Shown piece by piece: positions 57,119 to 64,000 of a stretch of DNA of 64,000 nucleotides. The DNA comes from Alphaproteobacteria bacterium. Lineage in GTDB: Bacteria > Pseudomonadota > Alphaproteobacteria > TMED109. Made by a program: the position numbers and the translations under genes. The notes under the pieces were generated by a model. The model saw only the letters and a program-made list of their open reading frames with translations, did no database searches and had not been told where the DNA came from. Location of the stretch: NCBI GenBank assembly GCA_022824395.1, contig JAJDZX010000113.1, forward strand, positions 62,001 to 126,000. Reading direction: 5' to 3'. How positions within the stretch are numbered: the stretch's first letter is position 1; every line of letters starts with the position of its first letter.

Positions 57119-57154
57119 GGGGGACGGTCGAAGCCTTCGCGCCGTCCCCCTTTT
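57119..57154 (+). terminator. Attenuator-type hairpin between pstS and pstC
   Basis: GGGGGACGG (57119-57127) pairs perfectly with CCGTCCCCC (57142-57150), an inner CGAAG/CTTCG stem closes the loop, and TTTT follows. It looks like an intrinsic terminator of moderate strength. It lies just before the pstC start, so partial read-through would give more PstS than permease. Confidence 0.75.
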
Positions 57155-57160
57155 CGCCCC

Positions 57161-58510
57161 ATGCTTTCGTACCTGCCTCTCCTGATCATCGTCCTGTTCG
57201 GTGTCGGCGCGTTCTATGCCTCGCGCGCGCGAATCGGCGCGGCGGCGGAACAGCCGTTACCGGGGCTGCCGGGGCACTACGGCTGGTACGGGACGCTTTG
57301 GACCGTGGTGCCGGCCACGCTCGTCTATGCGGTGTGGGCCGTCATCGACGGACAAATCATCCGCGGCATCGTCCTCTCCGACTATCCGGGCCTGTCAGAT
57401 GCGGAAGCCACGCTTCTGTTCGTTTCGATCGAGAATGCCGCTGCCGGCGTGATGACCGAGGACGTCCCCATGGCGTCGGTGGAACTGCTTCGGAAGCTCG
57501 AGCATCTCAGCACGGCGGCCCGCTTCGCCGTGGTGACCGCGGTGTCCGTTCTGGGTTTTTTCTGGGGCTGGCGGCGGATTCGGCCGGAACTGACGGCGCG
57601 TGACCGGGTCGAGACGGCCTTGCTCGTTGCCCTGTTCATCGCGTCCATCATCGCGATCCTGACGACCGTGGGGATCGTGCTGTCCCTGGTGGTCGAGACG
57701 TTCCGGTTCTTCCAGCTGGTCTCCCCGTTCGAGTTTTTCTTCGGCCTCGAATGGTCGCCGCAGATCGCGCTGCGCGAAGATCAGGTGGCGGCATCCGGCG
57801 CATTCGGGGCGGTGCCGGTGTTTGCCGGCACCCTGCTGATCACGGTCATCGCCATGCTGGTGGCGGGCCCGATCGGCCTGATGTCGGCCATCTACCTCGC
57901 GGAATACGCCCATCCCAGGGTCCGCGCCGTGATCAAGCCGCTACTCGAGATCCTCGCCGGGATCCCGACGGTTGTCTACGGGTTCTTCGCGGCTCTCGTG
58001 CTGGCGCCGAGCATGCGCAACCTGGGTGTGGACCTGGGTCTCACCATCTCGTCGGAGAGCGCGCTGGCCGCAGGGCTGATCATGGGAATCATGATCATTC
58101 CGTTCGTGTCGTCCCTCTCCGACGACATCATGACGTCGGTCCCGATGTCCCTCCGCGAGGGCTCGTACGGCCTCGGTGCCACGGCCTCCGAGACGATCAA
58201 GCGCGTGGTCCTGCCGGCGGCCACGCCGGGAATCGTCGGCGCATTCATGCTGGCGATCTCGCGTGCGATCGGCGAGACGATGATTGTCGTCATGGCGGCG
58301 GGTTTGGCCGCCAACCTGACGGCCAATCCGTTTGAGGCGGTGACGACGGTCACGGTGCAGATCGCCACGCTGCTGGTCGGCGACCACGAGTTTGATTCCG
58401 AGAAGACCATGGCGGCGTTCGCCCTGGGGCTCACGCTGTTCTTCGTGACCCTGGCCCTCAACGTGGTCGCCCTTCGGGTCGTACAGAAGTACAGCGAGCG
58501 CTATGACTAG
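57161..58510 (+). CDS. pstC: Phosphate ABC transporter permease PstC
   Basis: PstC is one half of the phosphate channel. It is longer (449 residues) than the E. coli protein because of an N-terminal region with extra helices and a periplasmic segment (about 1-205). The conserved permease core contains YLAEYAHPRVRAVIKPLLEILAGIPTVVYGFFA, read in segments, with the EILAGIPTVVYG signature. The ATG lies seven bases after the TTTT of the upstream hairpin. It overlaps pstA by eight bases. Confidence 0.9.
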   Translation: MLSYLPLLIIVLFGVGAFYASRARIGAAAEQPLPGLPGHYGWYGTLWTVVPATLVYAVWAVIDGQIIRGIVLSDYPGLSDAEATLLFVSIENAAAGVMTEDVPMASVELLRKLEHLSTAARFAVVTAVSVLGFFWGWRRIRPELTARDRVETALLVALFIASIIAILTTVGIVLSLVVETFRFFQLVSPFEFFFGLEWSPQIALREDQVAASGAFGAVPVFAGTLLITVIAMLVAGPIGLMSAIYLAEYAHPRVRAVIKPLLEILAGIPTVVYGFFAALVLAPSMRNLGVDLGLTISSESALAAGLIMGIMIIPFVSSLSDDIMTSVPMSLREGSYGLGATASETIKRVVLPAATPGIVGAFMLAISRAIGETMIVVMAAGLAANLTANPFEAVTTVTVQIATLLVGDHEFDSEKTMAAFALGLTLFFVTLALNVVALRVVQKYSERYD

Positions 58511-59771
58511 CACCGCCCTCTCGACCATCAGCTCCCAGGCCGCGGCCAACCGGTTGCTGCTGCGGCGCAAGCGGGCGGAACGCAGGTTCCAGCTGTACGG
58601 GATCCTCGCCATCTCGGCGGCGGTCGGCTTCCTGATCGTGTTTCTCGCAAGCATTGTCAGCCGGGGCTACATGGGCTTCGTGCAGACCGAAGTGCAGCTG
58701 ACGGTCAATTTCGACGCGGAGCTGATCGAGGCCGGAAGCTACCGGACGATCCTGCGCACGAGTCTGGCGGAACTCTTTCCCGATGCCGGCAGCTCGCGGG
58801 CCGAACGGCGGGCGCTGGCGGGCATGGTAAGCGCCGGCACGGTCTTCGTCCTGCGGGAAACGGTCGAGGCGGATCCGGCCATCGCCGGCACCGTGCAGGA
58901 CGTGTGGGTGCTGGCGTCGGATCCGGTCGACCAGTTCTACAAGGGACGCATCGACGCGGCGCTGCCGGAGGGGGAGCGCCCGATTTCGGACGCCTCGCTG
59001 GCCCGTATTGCCGCGCTCGAGGAAGCCGGCCGCATCGCGCTGCGTTTCAATCGCAGCTTCTTCTCCCGCGGCGACAGCCGCAACCCGGAGGAAGCCGGGA
59101 TCCTGGGCGCCATCGTGGGGTCGGCGCTGGCGCTGCTGGTGACCCTGGTGGTGTCGTTCCCGATCGGCGTGATGACGGCCGTGTATCTCGAGGCGTTTGC
59201 GCCGCGGAACCGGATTACCCGGCTGATCGAGATCAACATCAACAATTTGGCCGCCGTGCCCTCGATCGTCTTCGGGCTGCTCGGCCTTGCGGTGTTCCTC
59301 AACGTGTTCGGGCTGCCGCGCTCGGCGCCGGTGTCCGGCGGGCTCGTGCTTAGCCTGATGACGCTGCCAACGATCATCATCTCCTCGCGCGCCGCCATCC
59401 GGGCCGTGCCGCCGTCGTTTGCCGAGGCGGCGATGGGGCTGGGGGCGAGCCGGGTGCAGGCCATCTTTCACCACGTGCTGCCGGTGGCGGCGCCGGGGAC
59501 GCTGACAGGCGCGATCATCGGCATGGCCCAGGCGCTTGGGGAAACGGCGCCACTGCTGATGATGGGGATGGTGGCCTTCGTCGTGGAGGTTCCGGGCGGG
59601 TTCACCGACCCGTCCACAGTGCTGCCGGCGCAGGTCTACCTGTGGGCCGACAGTCCGGAACGCGGCTTCGCCGAAAAGACGGCGGCCGCGATCATCGTGC
59701 TTCTGGGATTCCTGCTCGTGATGAACGGGCTCGCCGTCTATCTTCGCCGAAAGTTCGAGAAGCAATGGTGA
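58503..59771 (+). CDS. pstA: Phosphate ABC transporter permease PstA
   Basis: PstA is the second channel half. The first 190 residues include a cytoplasmic N-terminus, one helix and a large periplasmic insertion of the kind annotated as DUF3333 in Alphaproteobacteria, as I recall. The core contains [19 protein letters not shown] and [28 protein letters not shown], read in segments. The length of 422 residues is normal for this version. The start overlaps pstC and the stop overlaps pstB, so all permease and ATPase genes are closely coupled. Confidence 0.9.
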   Translation: MTSTALSTISSQAAANRLLLRRKRAERRFQLYGILAISAAVGFLIVFLASIVSRGYMGFVQTEVQLTVNFDAELIEAGSYRTILRTSLAELFPDAGSSRAERRALAGMVSAGTVFVLRETVEADPAIAGTVQDVWVLASDPVDQFYKGRIDAALPEGERPISDASLARIAALEEAGRIALRFNRSFFSRGDSRNPEEAGILGAIVGSALALLVTLVVSFPIGVMTAVYLEAFAPRNRITRLIEININNLAAVPSIVFGLLGLAVFLNVFGLPRSAPVSGGLVLSLMTLPTIIISSRAAIRAVPPSFAEAAMGLGASRVQAIFHHVLPVAAPGTLTGAIIGMAQALGETAPLLMMGMVAFVVEVPGGFTDPSTVLPAQVYLWADSPERGFAEKTAAAIIVLLGFLLVMNGLAVYLRRKFEKQW

Positions 59772-60550
59772 CCACAAGCGTGTCTTCCAACCCGCAGCCG
59801 ACACTGGTGGCGCGCGAGTTGTCGGTGTTCTACGGCGAGAAGCAGGCGGTGTTCGACGTCGACCTGGACATCATGCCGCGCGAAGTCACCGCGTTCATCG
59901 GCCCGTCCGGGTGCGGCAAGTCGACCTTGCTTCGCTGTTTCAACCGCATGAACGACCTGATCGAGATTTGCCGGACGACGGGAAGCATGCTGCTCGACGG
60001 CCACGACATCGCCGGACCCGACGTCGATGTCGTCCAGTTGCGCTCGCGGATCGGCATGGTGTTCCAGAAACCGAATCCATTTCCCAAGTCGGTGTACGAC
60101 AACGTGGCCTACGGTCCGCGGCTCCACGGCCTCGCGCCGTCCCGTAGCGACCTCGACGAGCTCGTTGAGACCAGTCTCCGGCGGGCCGGGATCTGGGAGG
60201 AGGTCAAGGACCGGGTCGACCAGCCGGGAACGAGCCTGTCGGGCGGGCAGCAGCAGCGTCTGTGCATCGCCCGGGCGATCGCCGTCCGGCCGGACGTGCT
60301 GCTCATGGATGAACCGTGTTCGGCGCTTGATCCGATCGCCACGGCGACCATTGAGGAGTTGATCGACGAACTTCGGTCGGAGTACACGATCATCATCGTG
60401 ACTCACAACATGCAACAGGCGGCCCGAGTTTCGCAGAAGACCGCCTTCCTGAATCTGGGCCGGCTGATCGAGTTCGACGAGACGAAGAAGATTTTCACCA
60501 ATCCATCTGAACAGTCGACCCAGGACTACATCACCGGTCGCTTCGGATAG
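59765..60550 (+). CDS. pstB: Phosphate ABC transporter ATP-binding protein PstB
   Basis: PstB hydrolyses ATP to drive phosphate uptake and also takes part in signalling to PhoR. Walker A is [27 protein letters not shown] is the family-specific region, the signature is LSGGQQQR and the Walker B part is [12 protein letters not shown]. The ATG at 59765 overlaps the pstA stop. At 261 residues it is a standard PstB. It leads to phoU after 15 bases. Confidence 0.94.
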   Translation: MVTTSVSSNPQPTLVARELSVFYGEKQAVFDVDLDIMPREVTAFIGPSGCGKSTLLRCFNRMNDLIEICRTTGSMLLDGHDIAGPDVDVVQLRSRIGMVFQKPNPFPKSVYDNVAYGPRLHGLAPSRSDLDELVETSLRRAGIWEEVKDRVDQPGTSLSGGQQQRLCIARAIAVRPDVLLMDEPCSALDPIATATIEELIDELRSEYTIIIVTHNMQQAARVSQKTAFLNLGRLIEFDETKKIFTNPSEQSTQDYITGRFG

Positions 60551-60565
60551 CCTCGGGAGCCGCGC

Positions 60566-61288
60566 ATGCCTGCCGAACATACGGTCAAAGCCTTCACCGA
60601 AGATCTTGCCAAGATCGAGCGCAGCCTGCTCGAGATGGGCGGGCTTGTGGAGGCCCAGATTGCCCGCGCCGTCACGGCGGTCACGCAGCGCGACAGCGAG
60701 CTGGCCCCGCGGATTATCGAGCAGGATTCGGAGATCGACCGCTACGAGCAGGACGTGCAGGACCAGGTCGAGCGGTTGTTTGCGCTGCGCCAGCCGGTGG
60801 CGCAGGATCTGCGGATGACGATTTCGGCGATCCAGATCGCGGGCTATCTGGAACGCGCCGGGGACCTGGCCGCCAGCATGGCGCGGCGTGCCATCGTCCT
60901 GTGCGAAACGCGTGAGGTGCCTGGGCTCTACGCGCTGCCCAAGCTGGGCGACGCGTCGCATACGATGCTCAAGGACTCGCTCGACGCCTACCGCGACCGG
61001 AACGTCGAACAGGCCAAGTCGATCCGCCACCGTGACCGGGAACTTGACGACATGTACGTCGTGCTCTGCCGGGAACTCCTGACCCACATGCTGGAGGACC
61101 CGCACCGCATCACCCCGGGGGTGCATCTCCTGTTCGTGGCCAAGAATCTGGAACGCATCGCGGACCACGCGACCAACATCGCCGAGCTTGTGGACTACGT
61201 GACGACCGGAACCCGGGCGTCCGATGACCGCCTGCGGGGCCGCGGCTTCCTGATGGAGGGCGCGCCCACACCTGATGATCCGCTATGA
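60566..61288 (+). CDS. phoU: Phosphate signalling protein PhoU
   Basis: PhoU is a cytoplasmic metal-binding protein that connects the Pst transporter to PhoR and keeps the regulon off when phosphate is plentiful. It has two three-helix repeats. The repeated EQDSEIDRYEQ-type and HRDRELDDMY-type segments and the final LFVAKNLERIADHATNIAE motif are clear. At 240 residues it is complete. Its stop overlaps the phoB start as ATGA, so regulator and anti-activator are made together. Confidence 0.92.
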   Translation: MPAEHTVKAFTEDLAKIERSLLEMGGLVEAQIARAVTAVTQRDSELAPRIIEQDSEIDRYEQDVQDQVERLFALRQPVAQDLRMTISAIQIAGYLERAGDLAASMARRAIVLCETREVPGLYALPKLGDASHTMLKDSLDAYRDRNVEQAKSIRHRDRELDDMYVVLCRELLTHMLEDPHRITPGVHLLFVAKNLERIADHATNIAELVDYVTTGTRASDDRLRGRGFLMEGAPTPDDPL

Positions 61289-61983
61289 CGGACCGCGTTC
61301 TGGTCGTCGAAGACGACGACGAGATCCGTGACCTGATCCGCTACAACCTCGTGGCCGGCGGTCTCGAGGTCGAGGAAGCCGACGACGGCGCCCAGGCGCT
61401 CGACATGCTCCGCCGGAAACTGCCGGACCTCGCGGTCGTCGACTGGATGCTCCCCACCGTGTCCGGCGTGGACATCTGCCGCGCGGTACGGCGCGAGCCC
61501 GCGACCAGCAAGCTTCCGATCCTGATCCTCACCGCCCGCAAGACGGAGAAGGACATGCTGCAGGGGTTTTCCGGCGGCGCCGACGACTACATGGTGAAGC
61601 CGTTCTCCACCGCGGAACTGCTGGCGCGGGTTCGGGCGCTCCTGCGGCGCAGCCGGCAGGCATCGGACGATCGCGAGACATCGTACTTCTACCATGACCT
61701 CGAACTGAGCCCGGTGACCCATCGGGTAAGCCGGTCGGGGCGGCGGGTGCACCTGGGACCGACCGAGTTCCGGCTGCTGCGCAAGCTGATCGAGGCGCCG
61801 GAACGGGTGTTCACGCGCCAGCAGTTGCTGGATTCGGTCTGGGGCGAGAACATCTATGTGGAGGAGCGCACGGTGGACGTGCATATCCGCCGGCTGCGCA
61901 AGGCGCTCAACGAGGGCGGCGGCCCTGACCTGATCCGCACCGTGTGGGCCACCGGGTACGCGCTGGACGCCGACAGCACGTAG
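61285..61983 (+). CDS. phoB: Phosphate regulon response regulator PhoB
   Basis: PhoB binds Pho boxes when phosphorylated by PhoR. The receiver domain (1-120) has the acidic pocket, the phospho-acceptor Asp53 (AVVDWMLP) and the conserved lysine in MVKPFS. The OmpR-type winged-helix domain fills the rest, with TVDVHIRRLRKAL as the recognition region. At 232 residues it is complete. It is last in the pstSCAB-phoU-phoB order. The receiver's HASS-like surface and the PhoR gene upstream identify it as PhoB rather than another OmpR-type regulator. Confidence 0.92.
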   Translation: MTDRVLVVEDDDEIRDLIRYNLVAGGLEVEEADDGAQALDMLRRKLPDLAVVDWMLPTVSGVDICRAVRREPATSKLPILILTARKTEKDMLQGFSGGADDYMVKPFSTAELLARVRALLRRSRQASDDRETSYFYHDLELSPVTHRVSRSGRRVHLGPTEFRLLRKLIEAPERVFTRQQLLDSVWGENIYVEERTVDVHIRRLRKALNEGGGPDLIRTVWATGYALDADST

Positions 61984-62099
61984 CCTGGGCCCGGACCCGC
62001 CGCACCGCGGTTGCAATTCAGGCGACCAACTGGAATGGTGCGGTCTGCCCGGCAGCATGGTCCGGCGCCCTCCCACATTGAGCTTCAGGAGATCCGCAC

Positions 62100-63203
62100 A
62101 TGCGGAATGCAGTCCTTTATGGCCTGGCTGGAATCGTCATCGGCGCGCTGGTCACGTATCTCGCCAGCGGCGACGGCGAACCCGCCGGCGAACCAGGCTC
62201 GCACACGAAGTCGGCCGCGCCTTCCCCGGCGGTCGAGGAGAACGTCCGCTGGAAGATGGCGAGCACATTCGCCGGCTCGCTTACGCAACTGGGATCGCTC
62301 GGGATCCGGGTTCAGGACCAGGTCGAAGCGGTTTCGGGCGGCGCGATCCAGATCAAGTTCTTCGATCCCGGCGCGCTGGTGCCCGCGCTCGAGATCTTCG
62401 ACGCCGTGTCCAGCGGCGGCCTCGACGCCGGCTGGTCCACGCCGGGGTACTGGGCCGGAAAGGTGCCCGCGCTGCAACTCTTCGCGGCCGTGCCGTTCGG
62501 GCCGCCGGCCAACGAGTATATGGCGTGGTTCTACTTCGGCGGTGGCAAGGCAATGTTCGAGGAGATCTACGCCCAGCACAACATTCACGGGATCCTGTGC
62601 GGGGTGATCCCGCCGGAGGCGTCTGGCTGGTTCCGGCAACCGATCGAGAGCGTCGACGACCTACAGGGCCTGAAAATGCGGTTCTTCGGGCTGGGGGCCA
62701 AGGTGATGGACCGGGTCGGCGCCTCCACGCAGCTGCTGGCCGGCGGCGACATCTTCCCGGCGCTCGAGCTGGGGACGATCGACGCGACCGAATTCTCCAT
62801 GCCGGCGATCGATCTGAACCTCGGGTTCTACCAGGTGGCCAAGCACTACTACTTCCCGGGCTGGCACCAGCAGTCCACGAACTTCGAGCTGATGATCAAC
62901 CAGGAACGCTGGAACAGCCTTTCGCCGCTCCAGCAGGTGCAGATCGAAACCGTGTGCGGGGACAATTTCCGGCACTCGATCGCAGAGGGGGAAACCATCC
63001 AGATCGCTGCGCTCGAGGAACTCCAGCGCAAGGGCGTGACGATCCACACGTGGCCGGACGCGATGCTGGCCACGTTCCGCACGGCCTGGGAGGAGGTCGT
63101 GGCCGAGGAGGTTGCGGCGAATGCGGACTTCGCGCGCGTATGGGAGTCGCTGAGTACGTTCCGGGAGCGCTACCAGCTCTGGCGCGACCTCGGCTACCTC
63201 TAG
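62100..63203 (+). CDS. TRAP transporter substrate-binding protein, TakP-like, unpaired
   Basis: This periplasmic receptor belongs to the DctP family, with its closest features resembling alpha-keto-acid-binding TakP. These are FSMPAIDLNLGFYQVAKHYYFPGWHQQ, read in parts, and LAGGDIFPALELGTIDATE. An N-terminal hydrophobic stretch (about 4-22) could be an uncleaved anchor or signal peptide. An AGGAG site precedes the ATG. The expected membrane partners DctQ and DctM are not in the window. The gene is followed at once by an opposing gene. It may act with a permease encoded elsewhere. Confidence 0.88.
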   Translation: MRNAVLYGLAGIVIGALVTYLASGDGEPAGEPGSHTKSAAPSPAVEENVRWKMASTFAGSLTQLGSLGIRVQDQVEAVSGGAIQIKFFDPGALVPALEIFDAVSSGGLDAGWSTPGYWAGKVPALQLFAAVPFGPPANEYMAWFYFGGGKAMFEEIYAQHNIHGILCGVIPPEASGWFRQPIESVDDLQGLKMRFFGLGAKVMDRVGASTQLLAGGDIFPALELGTIDATEFSMPAIDLNLGFYQVAKHYYFPGWHQQSTNFELMINQERWNSLSPLQQVQIETVCGDNFRHSIAEGETIQIAALEELQRKGVTIHTWPDAMLATFRTAWEEVVAEEVAANADFARVWESLSTFRERYQLWRDLGYL

Positions 63204-63205
63204 CG

Positions 63206-64000
63206 TCAGCGGTCGGTCGCGACGCTGTTCTGCCCGGACACGTCGCGACCGCGCACCAGATACAGATCCCGCTTGGCGAACTCGATGACACCGGAGCGTT
63301 TCTCCAGGTTCGCGCCGAGTTCGCGATCCCACACCGACGTGGTCGGCATGTAACGACAGACGAATCCGGCCCGCCGCCGGCCTGAGCGGTTGGGCGCGCT
63401 GCCGTGCGCCAGGAAGACGTCGTGAAAGGAGATCTGCCCGGCTTCGAGGACCACATCACGGGCCGTCTGGTAGTCGACGGCGGGGTCGCACAGTTCCTCG
63501 TTCAACGTGATGTCGTCGCCTTCGCGCCGATGGTGCTGGAGGATCCGGCGTTGGCGATGGGTGCCCGGGAGCACGCGGAGACAGCCGTTGTCCGGAGTTG
63601 CGTCGTCGATCGCGATCCAGGCCGAGCAGCTCGCAAGCGGACGAATCGGCCAATACTCGCCGTCTTGATGCCAGGGAGTCTCCTTGCCGTCGCGCGCCGG
63701 CTTCCCGAACACTGTCGTGCCCCAGAGCAGGAAATCGGGCCCGATCAGCTGCTCCACCATGTCGAGCACCTCGGGAATGCGGGCGAATTCCAGCCAGGCG
63801 TCGTCGCCTTCGAGCCCCTGCGAGCCCGCCTGCCGGAGGTGCGGGCAGAACATGTTGTCGCTGGTCATGTGGCTGTTGGCGTCGACAAGCTCGTCGAGCG
63901 CCCGACGCATCGCTTCGATGGTCTTGGCGGGCAGACGCCAATCGGCGGTGACGTGGCCATCGCGCTGGTAGGCTTCGACCTGCGCATCTGAAAGTCCTGC
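63206..64000 (-). CDS. Phytanoyl-CoA dioxygenase-family protein (5' end missing)
   Basis: The product is an iron(II)/2-oxoglutarate-dependent hydroxylase of the PhyH family. The iron-binding HxD motif is in PWHQDGEYW and the distal histidine in VFLAHGSAPN. WIAIDDATPDNGCLRVLPGTH is the normal stretch between them, and the arginine for 2-oxoglutarate is in NRSGRRRAGF. The frame runs from 63206 to the window edge. About 30 residues before the first internal ATG at 63910 (LSDAQVEAYQRDGHV) belong to the usual N-terminus. The start lies outside the window. Its substrate is unknown. Confidence 0.85.
   Translation of the reverse strand, partial: AGLSDAQVEAYQRDGHVTADWRLPAKTIEAMRRALDELVDANSHMTSDNMFCPHLRQAGSQGLEGDDAWLEFARIPEVLDMVEQLIGPDFLLWGTTVFGKPARDGKETPWHQDGEYWPIRPLASCSAWIAIDDATPDNGCLRVLPGTHRQRRILQHHRREGDDITLNEELCDPAVDYQTARDVVLEAGQISFHDVFLAHGSAPNRSGRRRAGFVCRYMPTTSVWDRELGANLEKRSGVIEFAKRDLYLVRGRDVSGQNSVATDR

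Overview
The window is GC-rich, densely packed bacterial DNA with short gaps and many 4-base gene overlaps. Several gene orders are typical of Alphaproteobacteria: leuS-lptE-holA, hda next to a PerM-type permease, a DUF2066 gene and purMN, ppk-ppx-rnd-aspS, aapJQMP, and phoR-pstSCAB-phoU-phoB. Together with the protein sequences they suggest a Rhodospirillales-like alphaproteobacterium. The genus cannot be read from the sequence. I saw no rRNA, tRNA, CRISPR array, insertion sequence or prophage.

Positions 1-10155: a partial rRNA pseudouridine synthase and a glutamine-amidotransferase-like hydrolase lie on the minus strand. A plus-strand run follows: a 67-residue protein, a uracil-DNA glycosylase, an ABC ATPase and FtsX-type permease with a His/Asp-rich loop, a DUF3299 protein, and then lutA-lutB-lutC-smr-parA-parB, where every junction is a 4-base start/stop overlap. 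Positions 10169-14891 carry holA, lptE, leuS and a thiamine-phosphate-synthase-like gene on the minus strand.

Positions 14911-24522: a PLP-homeostasis protein, two paralogous ammonium transporters flanking an alpha/beta hydrolase (with a sigma-54-like site before the first), a DapC-like aminotransferase, ftsK and lolA. Positions 25126-29341 hold an amino-acid ABC transporter operon (aapJQMP, minus strand). Its upstream region contains three 11-bp tandem repeats. A DUF3574 protein, a Nudix hydrolase, a propionyl-CoA synthetase, a Bax-inhibitor-1 protein and aspS follow.

Positions 35454-38268 look like an accessory insert between aspS and rnd: an enolase-superfamily enzyme, a small membrane protein, and a reductase with the residues of sulfolactaldehyde reductase. 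RNase D, exopolyphosphatase, polyphosphate kinase, an atypical SDR, the DnaA-related regulator Hda, a PerM-like permease, DUF2066 and purM/purN follow. A single 331-residue frame then joins DNA polymerase III chi (HolC) to nucleoside diphosphate kinase (Ndk), beside leucyl aminopeptidase and a 35-residue membrane microprotein.

Positions 52303-61983: malic enzyme and then the complete phosphate regulon, with a Pho-box-like site directly after phoR and a terminator-like hairpin between pstS and pstC. With ppk and ppx nearby, phosphate uptake, sensing and polyphosphate storage are all encoded within about 22 kb. The window ends with an unpaired TRAP-type binding protein and a truncated phytanoyl-CoA dioxygenase-family gene.

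The observations I rate highest are the HolC-Ndk fusion, the YihU-like reductase with its enolase-superfamily neighbour, the His/Asp-loop ABC/DUF3299 system, and the fully overlapping lut-smr-parAB chain. All functional statements come from reading the translated sequence. No database search was run.
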